From assembly GCA_021372615.1 (NCBI GenBank), contig JAJFUB010000019.1:62001-126000 (forward strand): a stretch of 64,000 nucleotides of DNA, written 5' to 3'. The DNA comes from a bacterium (lineage in GTDB: Bacteria; Armatimonadota; Zipacnadia; Zipacnadales; UBA11051). The position numbers and the translations under genes were made by a program. Of this stretch, positions 49,707 to 59,300 are shown one piece after another. The notes below the pieces were generated by a model that was given only the letters and a program-made list of their open reading frames with translations, searched no databases and was not told where the DNA came from. Within the stretch, counting starts at the first letter, position 1, and every line of letters begins with the position of its first letter.

Positions 49707-52094
49707 TCAGTGCTTGGTGATGAAGGCCTGGACCAGGGGTGCATCGAGGTCGCGGTCGGTGAGCACGAGATAGACGGGCAGGTAGATGCCGCCCATGGCC
49801 AGGCGGTTGAGGACACGCACGGCAACCGTGTTGCCCTGCCCGGCGCGCAACTGTGACGCGACATCCGCCAGGAAGGGTGTGGTCCAGATCTGCTCGGGGG
49901 TCAGGCCGGTGCTGGGGCAGGAGTGCTCGCAGACCTGCCGGCCATTGACGTAGACCCACGCGTCCTCATCTACGGCCCCGAAGTACAGATAGGCATGTTT
50001 GCGCGCGGGGCCGGCGGGCAGCGTGAGCTGCTGGCGGTACCAGCCGAACCCCGTGTAGTCGGGGAAGCCCTGGCTCTCCCAGCCGTTCCCCTTGTCGCTG
50101 CGCACGACGGCCCAGCGGGAGTCGTCCGCACCCTCGGAGAACCAGCCGTCCTTGACGCCGACATCGCGCGGGTCGGTGGTGAAACGCCACTCGGGCGCCA
50201 GCGGACGGACGGTGACCTCCTCCGGCTTGATCTGCTGCAGGCTCTGCTTGACGCGGATCGCGTCGCGCCACCCCTTCAGCTTCTCCTCCAGGTCCGGACC
50301 GCCCTCACGCAGGTACTGCACCTTCTCGCGGCGGGCGATGGTCTCGAACTCCGCGAGTACAGCGGCGTACTGGTCCGGCCAGGCGTCCGGGCCCTGCACG
50401 AGCTTCACGTACAGGATCGGCAGCTTGGCGAGGTCCACACGCCGGCGCGCCTCGCCGGTGGGGCATTGCTGCTGCGCGTCGTCGAACAGCCGCGTGGACT
50501 GGTCGAGGAATTCCCTGGACAGGAACGGGGAGGTCATCGGGTAGCGGATGCCGCCCTCGGGCTTCTCCATCGTGTCCATGTGCTTGGCCTTGTTGGCATA
50601 GGACAAGTCCCAGTACGCCAGGAGGTCGCCAGCGGCGCGGCCGTAGTAGCCGGTGATGAAGTCAGTGACGAGGTCGGGCACCTGGAGCGACGGGTCCCAC
50701 AGGACTTTGGCCATCACCCACGACCGCAGGGCGGCGAACTCGCTGCCGAAGCCCTGGTAGGCCGCCTGCATCATGATGCCCTTGACCTTGTGGCTCACGT
50801 AGAAGTCCACGGTCGGCTGCAGCACATCCATGTTGGGCATGGGGGCCGAGTAGTGGCTGAAGTTGACGAAGTAGTCCCAGATGCTCAGGTTGTCGGCGAC
50901 CTTCGACCAGGCGATGATGGCGTCGCGGTAGCGCTTGCTCCGCGGGCCGGTGTTGTCGGTGAAGCAGGTGAAGGGATACGGCCACGAGTGCAGGTCGTTG
51001 CACAGGCGGATGATGACATTGTGGCGCGGGCGCACAAGCTTCGGCGCGTCCACGGTGTCGAGGTAGGCCAGGGTCGAGACCATGACCTCCGGCCGCTCCT
51101 GCTCCACGGCCTCGGCAATGTGGTTGAGGAAGGTGATGAGCGTCCCCGAGGGGCTGCCGTTGGCGTTGTCCACGGCCTGGCAGTTCGGGCACAGGCAGTG
51201 CTGCCCGCCGTCGTTGGGCGAGACTTCCACGATCTCGGTGTGCGGGTTCTTGCGCAGGATGGCCAGGAGGCTCTCGGTGGCGAGGCGCAGCACTTCGGGG
51301 TTGGTCAGGCAGAGCTGCTGGGCCGACCGCTTGCCGCTCTTGGCGAGCATGAAGTACTCCGGGTGTTTCTCGAAGTACTGGCCGGGCGGGACGAGCGTGT
51401 TGAACGTGTGGACGAAGAGGCCGTCGTAGTCCACGTGGCCGCCCCATTCCTCGGGGACGGCGGCGCCGGGGGCGTTCGTGCGGTTGCGCAGCGACCACGT
51501 GGCATCGAAGGCGTCGAAGTAGAACGGATCGCGCAGGAACAGGCGGGGCGCAAAGCCGCGCGGGACGGGAGCGAAGGTCAGCGTGCGACGGTGGGGGATA
51601 CGGGCCGAGGTGCGGTCATACCAGCGACAGCCCAGGTCCTCCTCGAGCAGGGCGTAGACGGCGTTGATGGCTCCGCGGGCCTTGCCGCCCACGAGCAGCA
51701 GGCGCTGGCCGGAGACGGCGATGGCGTAGCCCTCGTTGCCGAGCCCGCCGCGCGGCAGCGGCAGCTTCACTCCGGCCAGCCGGTTGGTCTGGCCGACGCT
51801 GATCTCGGTCGGCCGGGCGGGCTCCGAGTCCGGGACGATCGCGAGCTTCGCGTCGGTCATCTCGCCGAGCCATTGGGCGAGATCGGCGGCGGCCTTCTGG
51901 TCCTGGGTGGTCGGGGCCGCCGGGATGACGATGACATAGTCCGTGGCCCCGCCCTTGGCCAGCGTCAGGGGCGCGGCGGCCTGACCCGTCGGCTGCAGGC
52001 TGTTGTGCCAGCGGGCCGGCGCGGCAACACACACCGCGGAGATCAGGAGCAGCGGCAGGGCGATCGGTAGCCAGGGCGCGGTCGGTCGGTTCAT
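49707..52094 (-). CDS. Secreted DUF4838 protein with alpha-glucuronidase-like N-terminal domain
   Basis: 795 residues, ATG at 52094 with a GAGGTGA site, signal peptide 1-25. Residues about 50-180 resemble the N-terminal domain of alpha-glucuronidases (DYVIVIPAAPTTQDQKAAAD, GYAIAVSGQRLLLVGGKARG, NAVYALLEEDLGCRWY). Residues about 210-480 are the DUF4838 barrel with the cysteine cluster QHCLCPNCQAVDN (C300, C302, C305) and a GIMMQAAYQGFGSEF segment. The last 150 residues form a GH2-type sugar-binding jelly roll (GFGWYRQQLTLP, YLYFGAVDEDAWVYVNGRQV). The function of DUF4838 is unproven, though it is generally taken as a glycosidase. It is the first gene of the 22 kb minus-strand train. Confidence 0.87.
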   Translation of the reverse strand: MNRPTAPWLPIALPLLLISAVCVAAPARWHNSLQPTGQAAAPLTLAKGGATDYVIVIPAAPTTQDQKAAADLAQWLGEMTDAKLAIVPDSEPARPTEISVGQTNRLAGVKLPLPRGGLGNEGYAIAVSGQRLLLVGGKARGAINAVYALLEEDLGCRWYDRTSARIPHRRTLTFAPVPRGFAPRLFLRDPFYFDAFDATWSLRNRTNAPGAAVPEEWGGHVDYDGLFVHTFNTLVPPGQYFEKHPEYFMLAKSGKRSAQQLCLTNPEVLRLATESLLAILRKNPHTEIVEVSPNDGGQHCLCPNCQAVDNANGSPSGTLITFLNHIAEAVEQERPEVMVSTLAYLDTVDAPKLVRPRHNVIIRLCNDLHSWPYPFTCFTDNTGPRSKRYRDAIIAWSKVADNLSIWDYFVNFSHYSAPMPNMDVLQPTVDFYVSHKVKGIMMQAAYQGFGSEFAALRSWVMAKVLWDPSLQVPDLVTDFITGYYGRAAGDLLAYWDLSYANKAKHMDTMEKPEGGIRYPMTSPFLSREFLDQSTRLFDDAQQQCPTGEARRRVDLAKLPILYVKLVQGPDAWPDQYAAVLAEFETIARREKVQYLREGGPDLEEKLKGWRDAIRVKQSLQQIKPEEVTVRPLAPEWRFTTDPRDVGVKDGWFSEGADDSRWAVVRSDKGNGWESQGFPDYTGFGWYRQQLTLPAGPARKHAYLYFGAVDEDAWVYVNGRQVCEHSCPSTGLTPEQIWTTPFLADVASQLRAGQGNTVAVRVLNRLAMGGIYLPVYLVLTDRDLDAPLVQAFITKH

Positions 52095-52271
52095 GTCCAG
52101 TCACCTCAGCAGGGGCCTCGGGGGCCGTATGGCGGCTTCTTCGCGCCGGCGACGCCCGTGCCCTCCCTGGAGCGCCGCACCTTGCGCCCCGCGCAGGTCA
52201 CGGACGCGCGGGCAGCGAATTGCAGCGAGCGCCGTGGCGCACTGCCGATGCCCCCAAGGAGAGGTTGAGCC
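52095..52271. promoter_or_regulatory. Divergent promoter region of the 22 kb gene train
   Basis: 177 bases between the divergent starts at 52094 and 52272. The region must hold the promoters of the long minus-strand train and of the dehydrogenase/radical SAM transcript. I can see the ribosome-binding sites at both ends but no clear hexamers or palindromic operator. Confidence 0.3.
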
Positions 52272-53243
52272 TTGAAGATACTGCAGATCACAGCCCCGGG
52301 CGAGTTCGCCCTTCTCGATGTGCCCATCCCCGAGCCGGGAGAGGGCCAGGTGCTCATGCGGGTGGACGCGGTCACCACTTGCGTCCAGTGGGACCTGCAC
52401 TGCTGGCACAATGAGCCCATGTTCATCGGACACCAGTTCAAGTACCCGTACACGCTGGGGCGCTGCGGGCATGAGGCCACCGGGTGGATTGAGGCGGTCG
52501 GGCCGGGCGTCACCGAGTTCGCCCCGGGCGACCGCGTGAGCGCCTGGCGGGACCATTCCGAGAACGTTCAGGGCGCCTACGCGCAGTACTACGCCCTGCC
52601 GGCCGCGAGCACGATCCGCGTGCCCGAGGGGCCCCCGCCGGAGGCGCTGGCGCCGATCGAGATGGCCATGTGCATGGCCACGGTCTTCCGGATGCTCCGC
52701 GAGATGAACGTCATCGAGGGGCGCGTGTTCGGGCTGACGGGCCTGGGCCCGGCCGGGCTGATCGCCCTGCAGATGGCGCGGGCGGAAGGGGCGGCCGAGG
52801 TCATCGGCTTCGACCCGCTGCCCGAACGGCGCGAGTTGGCCCTGAAGCTGGGCGCGGATGCCTGCTACGACTCCACGACCGACCTCAGCGACAGCTTCCC
52901 CGCCCGTCCGGCGGCGCCGCGGCTGGAGACGACCGTGGACTGCGTGGGCGCCAGGCAGACGGTGGAGTTCGCCATGGATCACACCTCGGACGTGGTGGCG
53001 CTCTTCGGCGTGCAGCGCGAGGACTACATCTATGCGCCGCGCCATGGGCGCCTGCGCCTGTGCGGCTACAAGGGCCACTTCCGCGAGTCCGCGGAGTATG
53101 CCGTGGCGCTGATTGAGCAGGGCAAGCTCGACCTGGCGGCGCTCGTATCGCACAACTTACCCCTGGAGCGCTACGCCGAGGGGACGGCCCTGCTGGAGGC
53201 CCGGCAGGCCATCAAGGTCTGCTACTGGCCCTGGAAGTCCTGA
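52272..53243 (+). CDS. Zinc-type medium-chain alcohol dehydrogenase
   Basis: 323 residues from TTG at 52272 with AGGAGAGG nine bases upstream. GroES-like N-terminal half: VTTCVQWDLHCW with C37, and RCGHEATGWIEAVG with H67-E68, the catalytic zinc ligands of the family. The structural four-cysteine loop is missing, as in some sugar dehydrogenases. Cofactor domain: VFGLTGLGPAGLIALQMARAEGA. It probably oxidises a polyol or sugar alcohol with NAD(P). It stands divergent to the 22 kb train and 81 bases ahead of the radical SAM gene. Confidence 0.9.
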   Translation: MKILQITAPGEFALLDVPIPEPGEGQVLMRVDAVTTCVQWDLHCWHNEPMFIGHQFKYPYTLGRCGHEATGWIEAVGPGVTEFAPGDRVSAWRDHSENVQGAYAQYYALPAASTIRVPEGPPPEALAPIEMAMCMATVFRMLREMNVIEGRVFGLTGLGPAGLIALQMARAEGAAEVIGFDPLPERRELALKLGADACYDSTTDLSDSFPARPAAPRLETTVDCVGARQTVEFAMDHTSDVVALFGVQREDYIYAPRHGRLRLCGYKGHFRESAEYAVALIEQGKLDLAALVSHNLPLERYAEGTALLEARQAIKVCYWPWKS

Positions 53244-53324
53244 GCGCGGCACGGGGCGAGCGGCGGGAGGTCATCGGCAGTTGGCGGGGAAGGGGCGGCA
53301 AACCTGTCCCGAGGAGCCCTGCTG

Positions 53325-54611
53325 ATGTACCGATTGGATCCCGCTGCTGTCTATGCCTGGCCGCAACTGCTCGACGACCCGAGGCATGCCGCCCGCATCG
53401 AGCGCATCCTGCGTGCCTGCGACCGCTCGCTGAATGACCTCGTCCTCATCACTCCCGATTCGTTGGCGGATGTCATCAGCCAACTGCGCGACCTGGAGCG
53501 CCCGGCGCCGCGCCGCCGCGCGCTCGTGTTCGGCCAACTGAAGACCGACGACACCGACCCCGACTGGGAGGACCTGCTCAGCACCTGTCCCGAAGGCACG
53601 AGCCAGAACGAGTTGGTGACGCTGTACGGCTACGGGACGAACCTGAACCTACGGCGGCGGGAGTATGACCAGCAGGCCAACCACGTCTGCTGGTGCGCGC
53701 GGGAGTTCAACACCATCTGGGGCTGCTCGCACGGCTGTCAGTATTGCGGCATGGGGCGCGGGGGCAATCGGTTGGTCCTCGGCGTGAACCTCGAGGACTA
53801 CGCCGAGAAGATCGTGCGGCCGGCGCTGGAGCAGTACCCGTGGCAGAAGTGCTACCGCCTCATCGGCGCGGCGGCCGACCAGATCACCTTCGAGCCCGAG
53901 TACGGCGCCTACGAGGCCATCGGGCGCCTGTTCTCCGAGTTCCCGGACCGCCACCTCATCACCCACACGGCCAGTGACAACGTCTACTGGCTGGGCGACT
54001 TCCCCTACCGCGACCGGGTCATCCACGTCTACAGCCTCACCTCGGATGAATACGCGGCGGCGCTGGAGCCGGATACGCCGACCCCGGCGGAGCGTCTGGC
54101 CGCGGCCGCGTACTGCGAGAGCATCGGCATCCCCTCGCGGCCGAAGCTCAAGCCCGTCATCCCGGTCCGCAACTGGCGGGAGGACTACGAGCGCCTGATC
54201 GCCGACCTGTTCGCCCAGACCCACCCCCAGTCCGTCGGTCTGTGTGTGATGATGTGGATGAACCTGCAGACGGCCCGCGAGTTCCTGGACATGGACCAAC
54301 TCGAGCCCGCCTTCGCCCAGGCCATGCAGGACCAGGAGGAGGCCCTGCGCGGCGTGGACACCGGGCCCTTCCCGCCCGAGGTCCGCAAGGAGATCTACCG
54401 CTACCTGATCGGGCAGATCCGGCGCTGGGACGCGCAGGTGCCGATCTACATCAGCACCGAGACGCGCGAGATGTGGGACGAGATGGAGAGCGAGCTGGGG
54501 CAGAGCAAGACGGCCTTCATCTGCGGCTGCGGCCCGATGGCGACCCCCGATGCGAAGCTGACCCTGTCCCCTGACATGAAGTACACGACCTACGCGGCCA
54601 CGGACTGCTGA
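53325..54611 (+). CDS. Radical SAM protein, spore-photoproduct-lyase-like
   Basis: 428 residues, ATG at 53325 after GAGGAG. The 4Fe-4S motif is WGCSHGCQYCGMG with C134-x3-C138-x2-C141. The following GVNLEDYAEKIVRPALE and ITHTASDNVYWL segments are laid out as in spore photoproduct lyases, which also have a NLEDF-type strand after the cluster. The C-terminal tail holds a CGCG pair (FICGCGPMATPD). Nothing else in the window hints at sporulation, so another radical reaction may be meant. The neighbours are a dehydrogenase and two secreted glycan proteins. Confidence 0.85.
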   Translation: MYRLDPAAVYAWPQLLDDPRHAARIERILRACDRSLNDLVLITPDSLADVISQLRDLERPAPRRRALVFGQLKTDDTDPDWEDLLSTCPEGTSQNELVTLYGYGTNLNLRRREYDQQANHVCWCAREFNTIWGCSHGCQYCGMGRGGNRLVLGVNLEDYAEKIVRPALEQYPWQKCYRLIGAAADQITFEPEYGAYEAIGRLFSEFPDRHLITHTASDNVYWLGDFPYRDRVIHVYSLTSDEYAAALEPDTPTPAERLAAAAYCESIGIPSRPKLKPVIPVRNWREDYERLIADLFAQTHPQSVGLCVMMWMNLQTAREFLDMDQLEPAFAQAMQDQEEALRGVDTGPFPPEVRKEIYRYLIGQIRRWDAQVPIYISTETREMWDEMESELGQSKTAFICGCGPMATPDAKLTLSPDMKYTTYAATDC

Positions 54612-54673
54612 GCCCGGACGCCGGGCGGCGAGCAGTGAGGGCACTGGCCCCGGGGGCCCAAAGGAGACGGAGA

Positions 54674-56356
54674 ATGCGCATACGGACAGCCGTGAGACTG
54701 GCGGCGGCGCTGCTGGCGGCTGGGACCCTGGTGTGGGCACAGGACAGCGGTCCGGCGAAGAAGCTGATCGAGGTCGGCTGGGACCTGCCCAACGCTGAAC
54801 GTCTCCGCGCCAATCTCACGGTGATGGAAACCACGCCGCTGCAGGGCTGCGGGGTGCGCTTCGCCGGGCCGGGCAACAAGCCCGCCCTGTGGTTCTCCTT
54901 CAGCCGCGAGCCGTATGACAAGCAGGTGGTGGCACAGATCGTCAGCGACCTCAAGGCCGTGCAGCCCCGGCGGCTGCGCTCCCTCTTCCTGCTGATGAAC
55001 GCCAACCCTGGCGATGTGGACTGGTTCGATGACGCCGGCTGGAAGGTGATCGTGGACCACTGGCGCACGGCGGCCCGCGTCACGCGAGAGGCCGGGATGG
55101 CGGGGATCATGTTCGATCCCGAAGCCTACCGCGACCCGTACCGGGCCTTCGACTGGTCGGCGCAGGCCCAGGCCGGGAAGCACACCTTCGCCCAGTACAC
55201 GGAGATGGCGCGGCGGCGGGGGCGCGAGGTGATGGCGGCGGTCGCCAAAGAGAACCCGAAGGCCACGATCCTGGCGTTCTTCCTGCTCTCGATCCACCGG
55301 CAGGCTGCCGAGCGCGCCGACCCCATGGGCGCGTTGGCGGGCAGCCCATACGGGCTGCTGCCGGCCTTCGTCAATGGGTGGCTCGATGTGGCGCCCCCGA
55401 CGCTGACCTTCGTGGATGGCTGCGAGAATGCCTACCGGTACAACAACCGGCTGGACTACCTGACCGGCGCGAACCTGATCCGCAACACCTGCGTGCGGCT
55501 GGTCGCGCCCGAGAACCGCTACAAGTACCGGGCGCAGGTGCAGGTGGGCTTCGGTGTATATCTGGATGCGTATGTGAATCCGCCGACGAGTTCCTGGTAC
55601 ATCAACCCGGGCACGCAGACGCCGGTGCGACGGCTGGCCGAGAATGTCACCACCGCGCTCGAGGTGGCCGACGAGTACGTGTGGATCTACGGCGAGCAGT
55701 GCAGTTGGTGGCCGGTGCCCCATCCGGCCGCGGACAAGGTGCGCTGGCCGCAGAAGCTGCCGGGGATCGAGCAGGCCCTGCGCATGGCCGCCGATCCGCT
55801 AGGCTATGTGCTGGAGCAGTTGGCCAGACCGGGGGAGCGCCAGAACCCCCTGGTGAATGCCGACTTCGGGTCCGCCACGGCCGCCGCGCCGACCGGCCCG
55901 CAGCCGTCCGACTGGAAGCAGGGGACCGCGCCGCCGGGGTGGAGCTACTGGCAGAGCGGGGCCTCCAAGGGCCACCCGAACTGGGACCGCACGGTGGGGC
56001 GAACGGCCCTCGGCTCCGGCGCGCTGGTGGGCATGAGGAACGGTTGCCTGATCCAGAGCGTCCCGGTGACACCGGGCGAGCGCTGGGCGGTGGCGGCATG
56101 GTGCCGGGTGCAGGGGGCGGGCACGCCGTCCTTCGCCATGCGCTGGCAGACCCCCGAGGGCAAGTGGCACGCCGAGGCGCTCGATGTGAGCCTGAGCACC
56201 GCCCGGACCGAAGGTGAATGGGCACTGATGGCCGGCGCGGGCGTCGTGCCCGAGGGCGCCGGGAAGCTGGTGCTGCTGCCTTCCGTGACCGGGCAGCAGT
56301 CGGACCAGGACACCATCTGGTGGGATGACGTAGTGGCTTTCCGCATGGACGACTGA
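54674..56356 (+). CDS. Secreted TIM-barrel-like protein with C-terminal CBM-like domain
   Basis: 560 residues from ATG at 54674, which follows GGAGACGGAGA; an ATG at 54635 is in frame but has no site. Signal peptide 1 to about 22 (AALLAAGTLVWAQD). Residues about 30-390 have an alternating strand/helix layout suggestive of a TIM barrel: FSFSREPYDKQVVAQIVSDL, MAGIMFDPEAYRDPY with acidic residues at a likely active site, GREVMAAVAKENPKATILAF and ADEYVWIYGEQCSWWP. Residues about 400-560 form a CBM4/9-like jelly roll (NPLVNADFGS, VGMRNGCLIQSVPVTPGERW, DTIWWDDVVAFRMDD). No catalytic family recognised. It is followed by the 1486-residue GH42-like gene after 39 bases. Confidence 0.8.
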   Translation: MRIRTAVRLAAALLAAGTLVWAQDSGPAKKLIEVGWDLPNAERLRANLTVMETTPLQGCGVRFAGPGNKPALWFSFSREPYDKQVVAQIVSDLKAVQPRRLRSLFLLMNANPGDVDWFDDAGWKVIVDHWRTAARVTREAGMAGIMFDPEAYRDPYRAFDWSAQAQAGKHTFAQYTEMARRRGREVMAAVAKENPKATILAFFLLSIHRQAAERADPMGALAGSPYGLLPAFVNGWLDVAPPTLTFVDGCENAYRYNNRLDYLTGANLIRNTCVRLVAPENRYKYRAQVQVGFGVYLDAYVNPPTSSWYINPGTQTPVRRLAENVTTALEVADEYVWIYGEQCSWWPVPHPAADKVRWPQKLPGIEQALRMAADPLGYVLEQLARPGERQNPLVNADFGSATAAAPTGPQPSDWKQGTAPPGWSYWQSGASKGHPNWDRTVGRTALGSGALVGMRNGCLIQSVPVTPGERWAVAAWCRVQGAGTPSFAMRWQTPEGKWHAEALDVSLSTARTEGEWALMAGAGVVPEGAGKLVLLPSVTGQQSDQDTIWWDDVVAFRMDD

Positions 56357-56395
56357 CAACTCCCAGACCGCCGTGGACCTGTGAGGTGCGTTCCG

Positions 56396-59300
56396 GTGAA
56401 GCGACTCGCGTTGCTTGCGCTTGTGTGCGTCGGGGCCTGGGGCCCCGCGCTCAGCCAGACTCTGGTGGCGGGGCGGTGCGCGCAAGCCCCGGCCCTCGAC
56501 GGCCAGCCGGCGGATGCCTGCTGGCAGGAGGCCATGGTCGCCACGGACTTCTCGGTGCTGGGCAGCGGCGGGACGGAGCGCGCTTTCCGCCAGACCACCG
56601 CCCGCGCCGTCTGGGACGACCAGGCGCTGTACCTGCACGTGATCTGCCTGGAGCCCGATCCGGCATCCGTCACGGCCGAGGTCAAGAACCGCGATGGCGA
56701 GGTCTGGATGGAAGACGCCGTCGAGGTGTTCCTGCAGCCTGACCTCGCGCGGACGGACTTCCTGCACTTTGTCATCAACGCCCGCGGCGTCCGCTACGAG
56801 GAGCGCAACACCGACCCCGCGTTCGACCCCGACGTCCAGGTCCGAGCCGTGGCTCTGCCGCAGGCGTGGCAGGTGGAAATGGCCCTGCCCTGGCAGCAGC
56901 TGGGGGTCGCGGCGCCGCGTGAGGACGCTGCCTGGGGCTTCAACGTCGGGCGCGAGCATCGGCCGCAGCGACCCCAGGAATGGAGCACCTGGGCGCCTTT
57001 GGCCAAGGGCGAGGCCAAGTTCCATCGCCCCAACCTGTTCGGGCGGCTGCAGTTCGCCGCCCAGCCCCGGCCTGGTCGCGTCTCGGGCTATCAGGCCACC
57101 GACGGCCTGGTCGTCAACCCGGACTTCAGCCGCGTCAAGGACGGGAAGCCGGAGGGCTGGGGCCTTGCCGCGTCGTCCCGGTGCGCTGAAGTCTCCCCGG
57201 CCTCGGGCCACTGGGGGGTGCGCAACGACGGGGACTATGGCGTCGCCAGCCAGCCCCTCAACCTGCCCGTGAAGGCCGGGGACGCCTTCACGATCTATGC
57301 CGTCATGCGCGGCTCCCCGGACACGCTGGCGGGGGTCGCCGCCGTGCAGGAGATGGAGGACGGCAGCCCCGACGATCTGTACCCCTTCTGGAAGCTGGAA
57401 GTGACCGGCGACTACCGGCTCTACAGCGGCCGCATCATCGTGGACAAGGGGGCCCGGCGCCTCAAGTCCTTCAACCTGTACCGGGCCAACCGGCAGGGCT
57501 GGATCGAGTATGCTTACGTGCAGATGGTCCCCGGGATCCGCGGCGCCAGCGGCATTGCCGATGCCACCCGCTGTACCCGCCAGGAGCACCGGGGGATCGG
57601 CGAGCCCGCCGCGACCCCGGCGCTGCCGGCCTTCGAGCCCCTCCCCGGCGGCCCGCTGCGGGCCCTGATCTTCATCGGCGAGTTCCAGCGCGATGTGGTG
57701 GAGCTGGCCCAACGCCTCGATCTGAACTATGACCTCGTCTACTGCCCGACCTACCGGCCCTCCGGCAAGGTAGACTCGGTGGTCGCCTACGACCCGGAGA
57801 CCGTCCTGCGACGGCTGGCGTCAGGCGACTATGATCTCATCATCCTCGCCGGGAACCCCTCCGCCTCGGAAGTGGTAGACGGCCTGCTGTCGGCGGCCGG
57901 GCGCGGGGTGGGGGTGCTGTGCGTGGATCCCGTCGGGGGCGGCGGTCCGGTGGACGCTGGCCAGTACAAGCGCCTGCGTGCGGCCCTGAAGGCCACCGCG
58001 CTCCCGGGGGAGCGGTGGGCCGAGGTGCTGGGGGCGCTCGACCCCGCGGCTCTGGCAGTCACCACGGACGGCCCCCCGGCGCTCAAGGCCGTGGCCGCGA
58101 GTGAGGTCGGCAAGGCACGGGTGGCCTGCCTGACCTGGGCCGATCCCGTGAGCGGTCTGATCCCCTTCACGCCCGGGTGGGGCGAGTACTGGGAGTACCG
58201 CTGGGCGGCCCTGTGCCGGGCGGCCCTGTGGGTGGCGCGACGGCCCAGCCCCGGGCACCTCGAGGCCCTGGAAGTCGGCCAGAACGTGACCGCACAGGTC
58301 ACCGGCCCTCCCGGCCAGCCCCTGACGGTCGAGGTGCGCTGGGACGCGCGGTTTGGGGGCCTGGGTTCGCTGCAGCGCACCGTGACGCCCGGTGTGGCCG
58401 GGCCGGCGACGGTCACCTTCACCGCCCCGGCCGCGGCGGCCAGGACGCGCGGGCCGGTGGTCGCGCAGGTGCTGCTGCGCGACAGAGCCGGGCATGCCCT
58501 CGACTTTGCGGCCCGGCCGCTGCTGGCCACGACGCCGCCGGTGACGATCCAGAGCGTGACCGCCCCGGCCGAGGTGGCCCCCGGGGCCGTGTGCGACGTG
58601 CAGGCCACCTGCGCCATCGCCGAGGGCGCCAGGCCGACCCTCCGGGCAGAACTGGTGGACGCCTTCGGGCGCGTGCTGTCCCGGGCTGAGACAAGGCCCT
58701 CGGCCGCCGGCACCCAGCAGGTCAAGCTGGCGCTGCGCGTGGCGAGCCCGCTGTCGGTGTACCATCGGGCCGTCGTGTCGGCATGGGAGGGCGAGGTGCT
58801 GGTGGACCGGGCCGGCGCCGAGGTGCTGGTGCCACAGGCGGCGGACGATCTGGACGACTTCGCGCTGGCCACCGGGTTCGCCGCCTCGCAGATCCGGTGC
58901 CCGGAGCACCTGCGTGATGAGCTGGCGGCATTCCTGCGCGCGCAGGGCGTACGCTCGTGCACGATCAGCGAGTACCTTGTGCAGCGCGGGTTCTCGGCCT
59001 TCGGCGGGGTGCTGCACTCGGGGATGCGCAACACCGGCAAGGCCCCGGTGCGCGTGCGCTGCTTCAGCGATCCGGCGGAGCTGGCGGGGCTGGCGGAGCG
59101 CACGACCGCCGCCGTGGCCGCCAAGCGCCGCTGGGGCTTCATCGGCTACAACATGGATGACGAGACGCACCTGTCGCAGCAGGGCAACGAGGAGTTCTGC
59201 GCCTGTGACTTCTGCCGCCAGGGCTTTCAGGACTGGGCCCGAAGCTGCTATGGCGACATCGCGCAGGCCAACCGCGAGTGGGGGACACAGTACGCGAGCT

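Noticed and set aside
54612-54640. GCCCGG-ACG-CCGGGC hairpin after the radical SAM gene as a terminator
   Set aside because: The stem is only six pairs and there is no T-tract; the next gene is close and probably in the same transcript.
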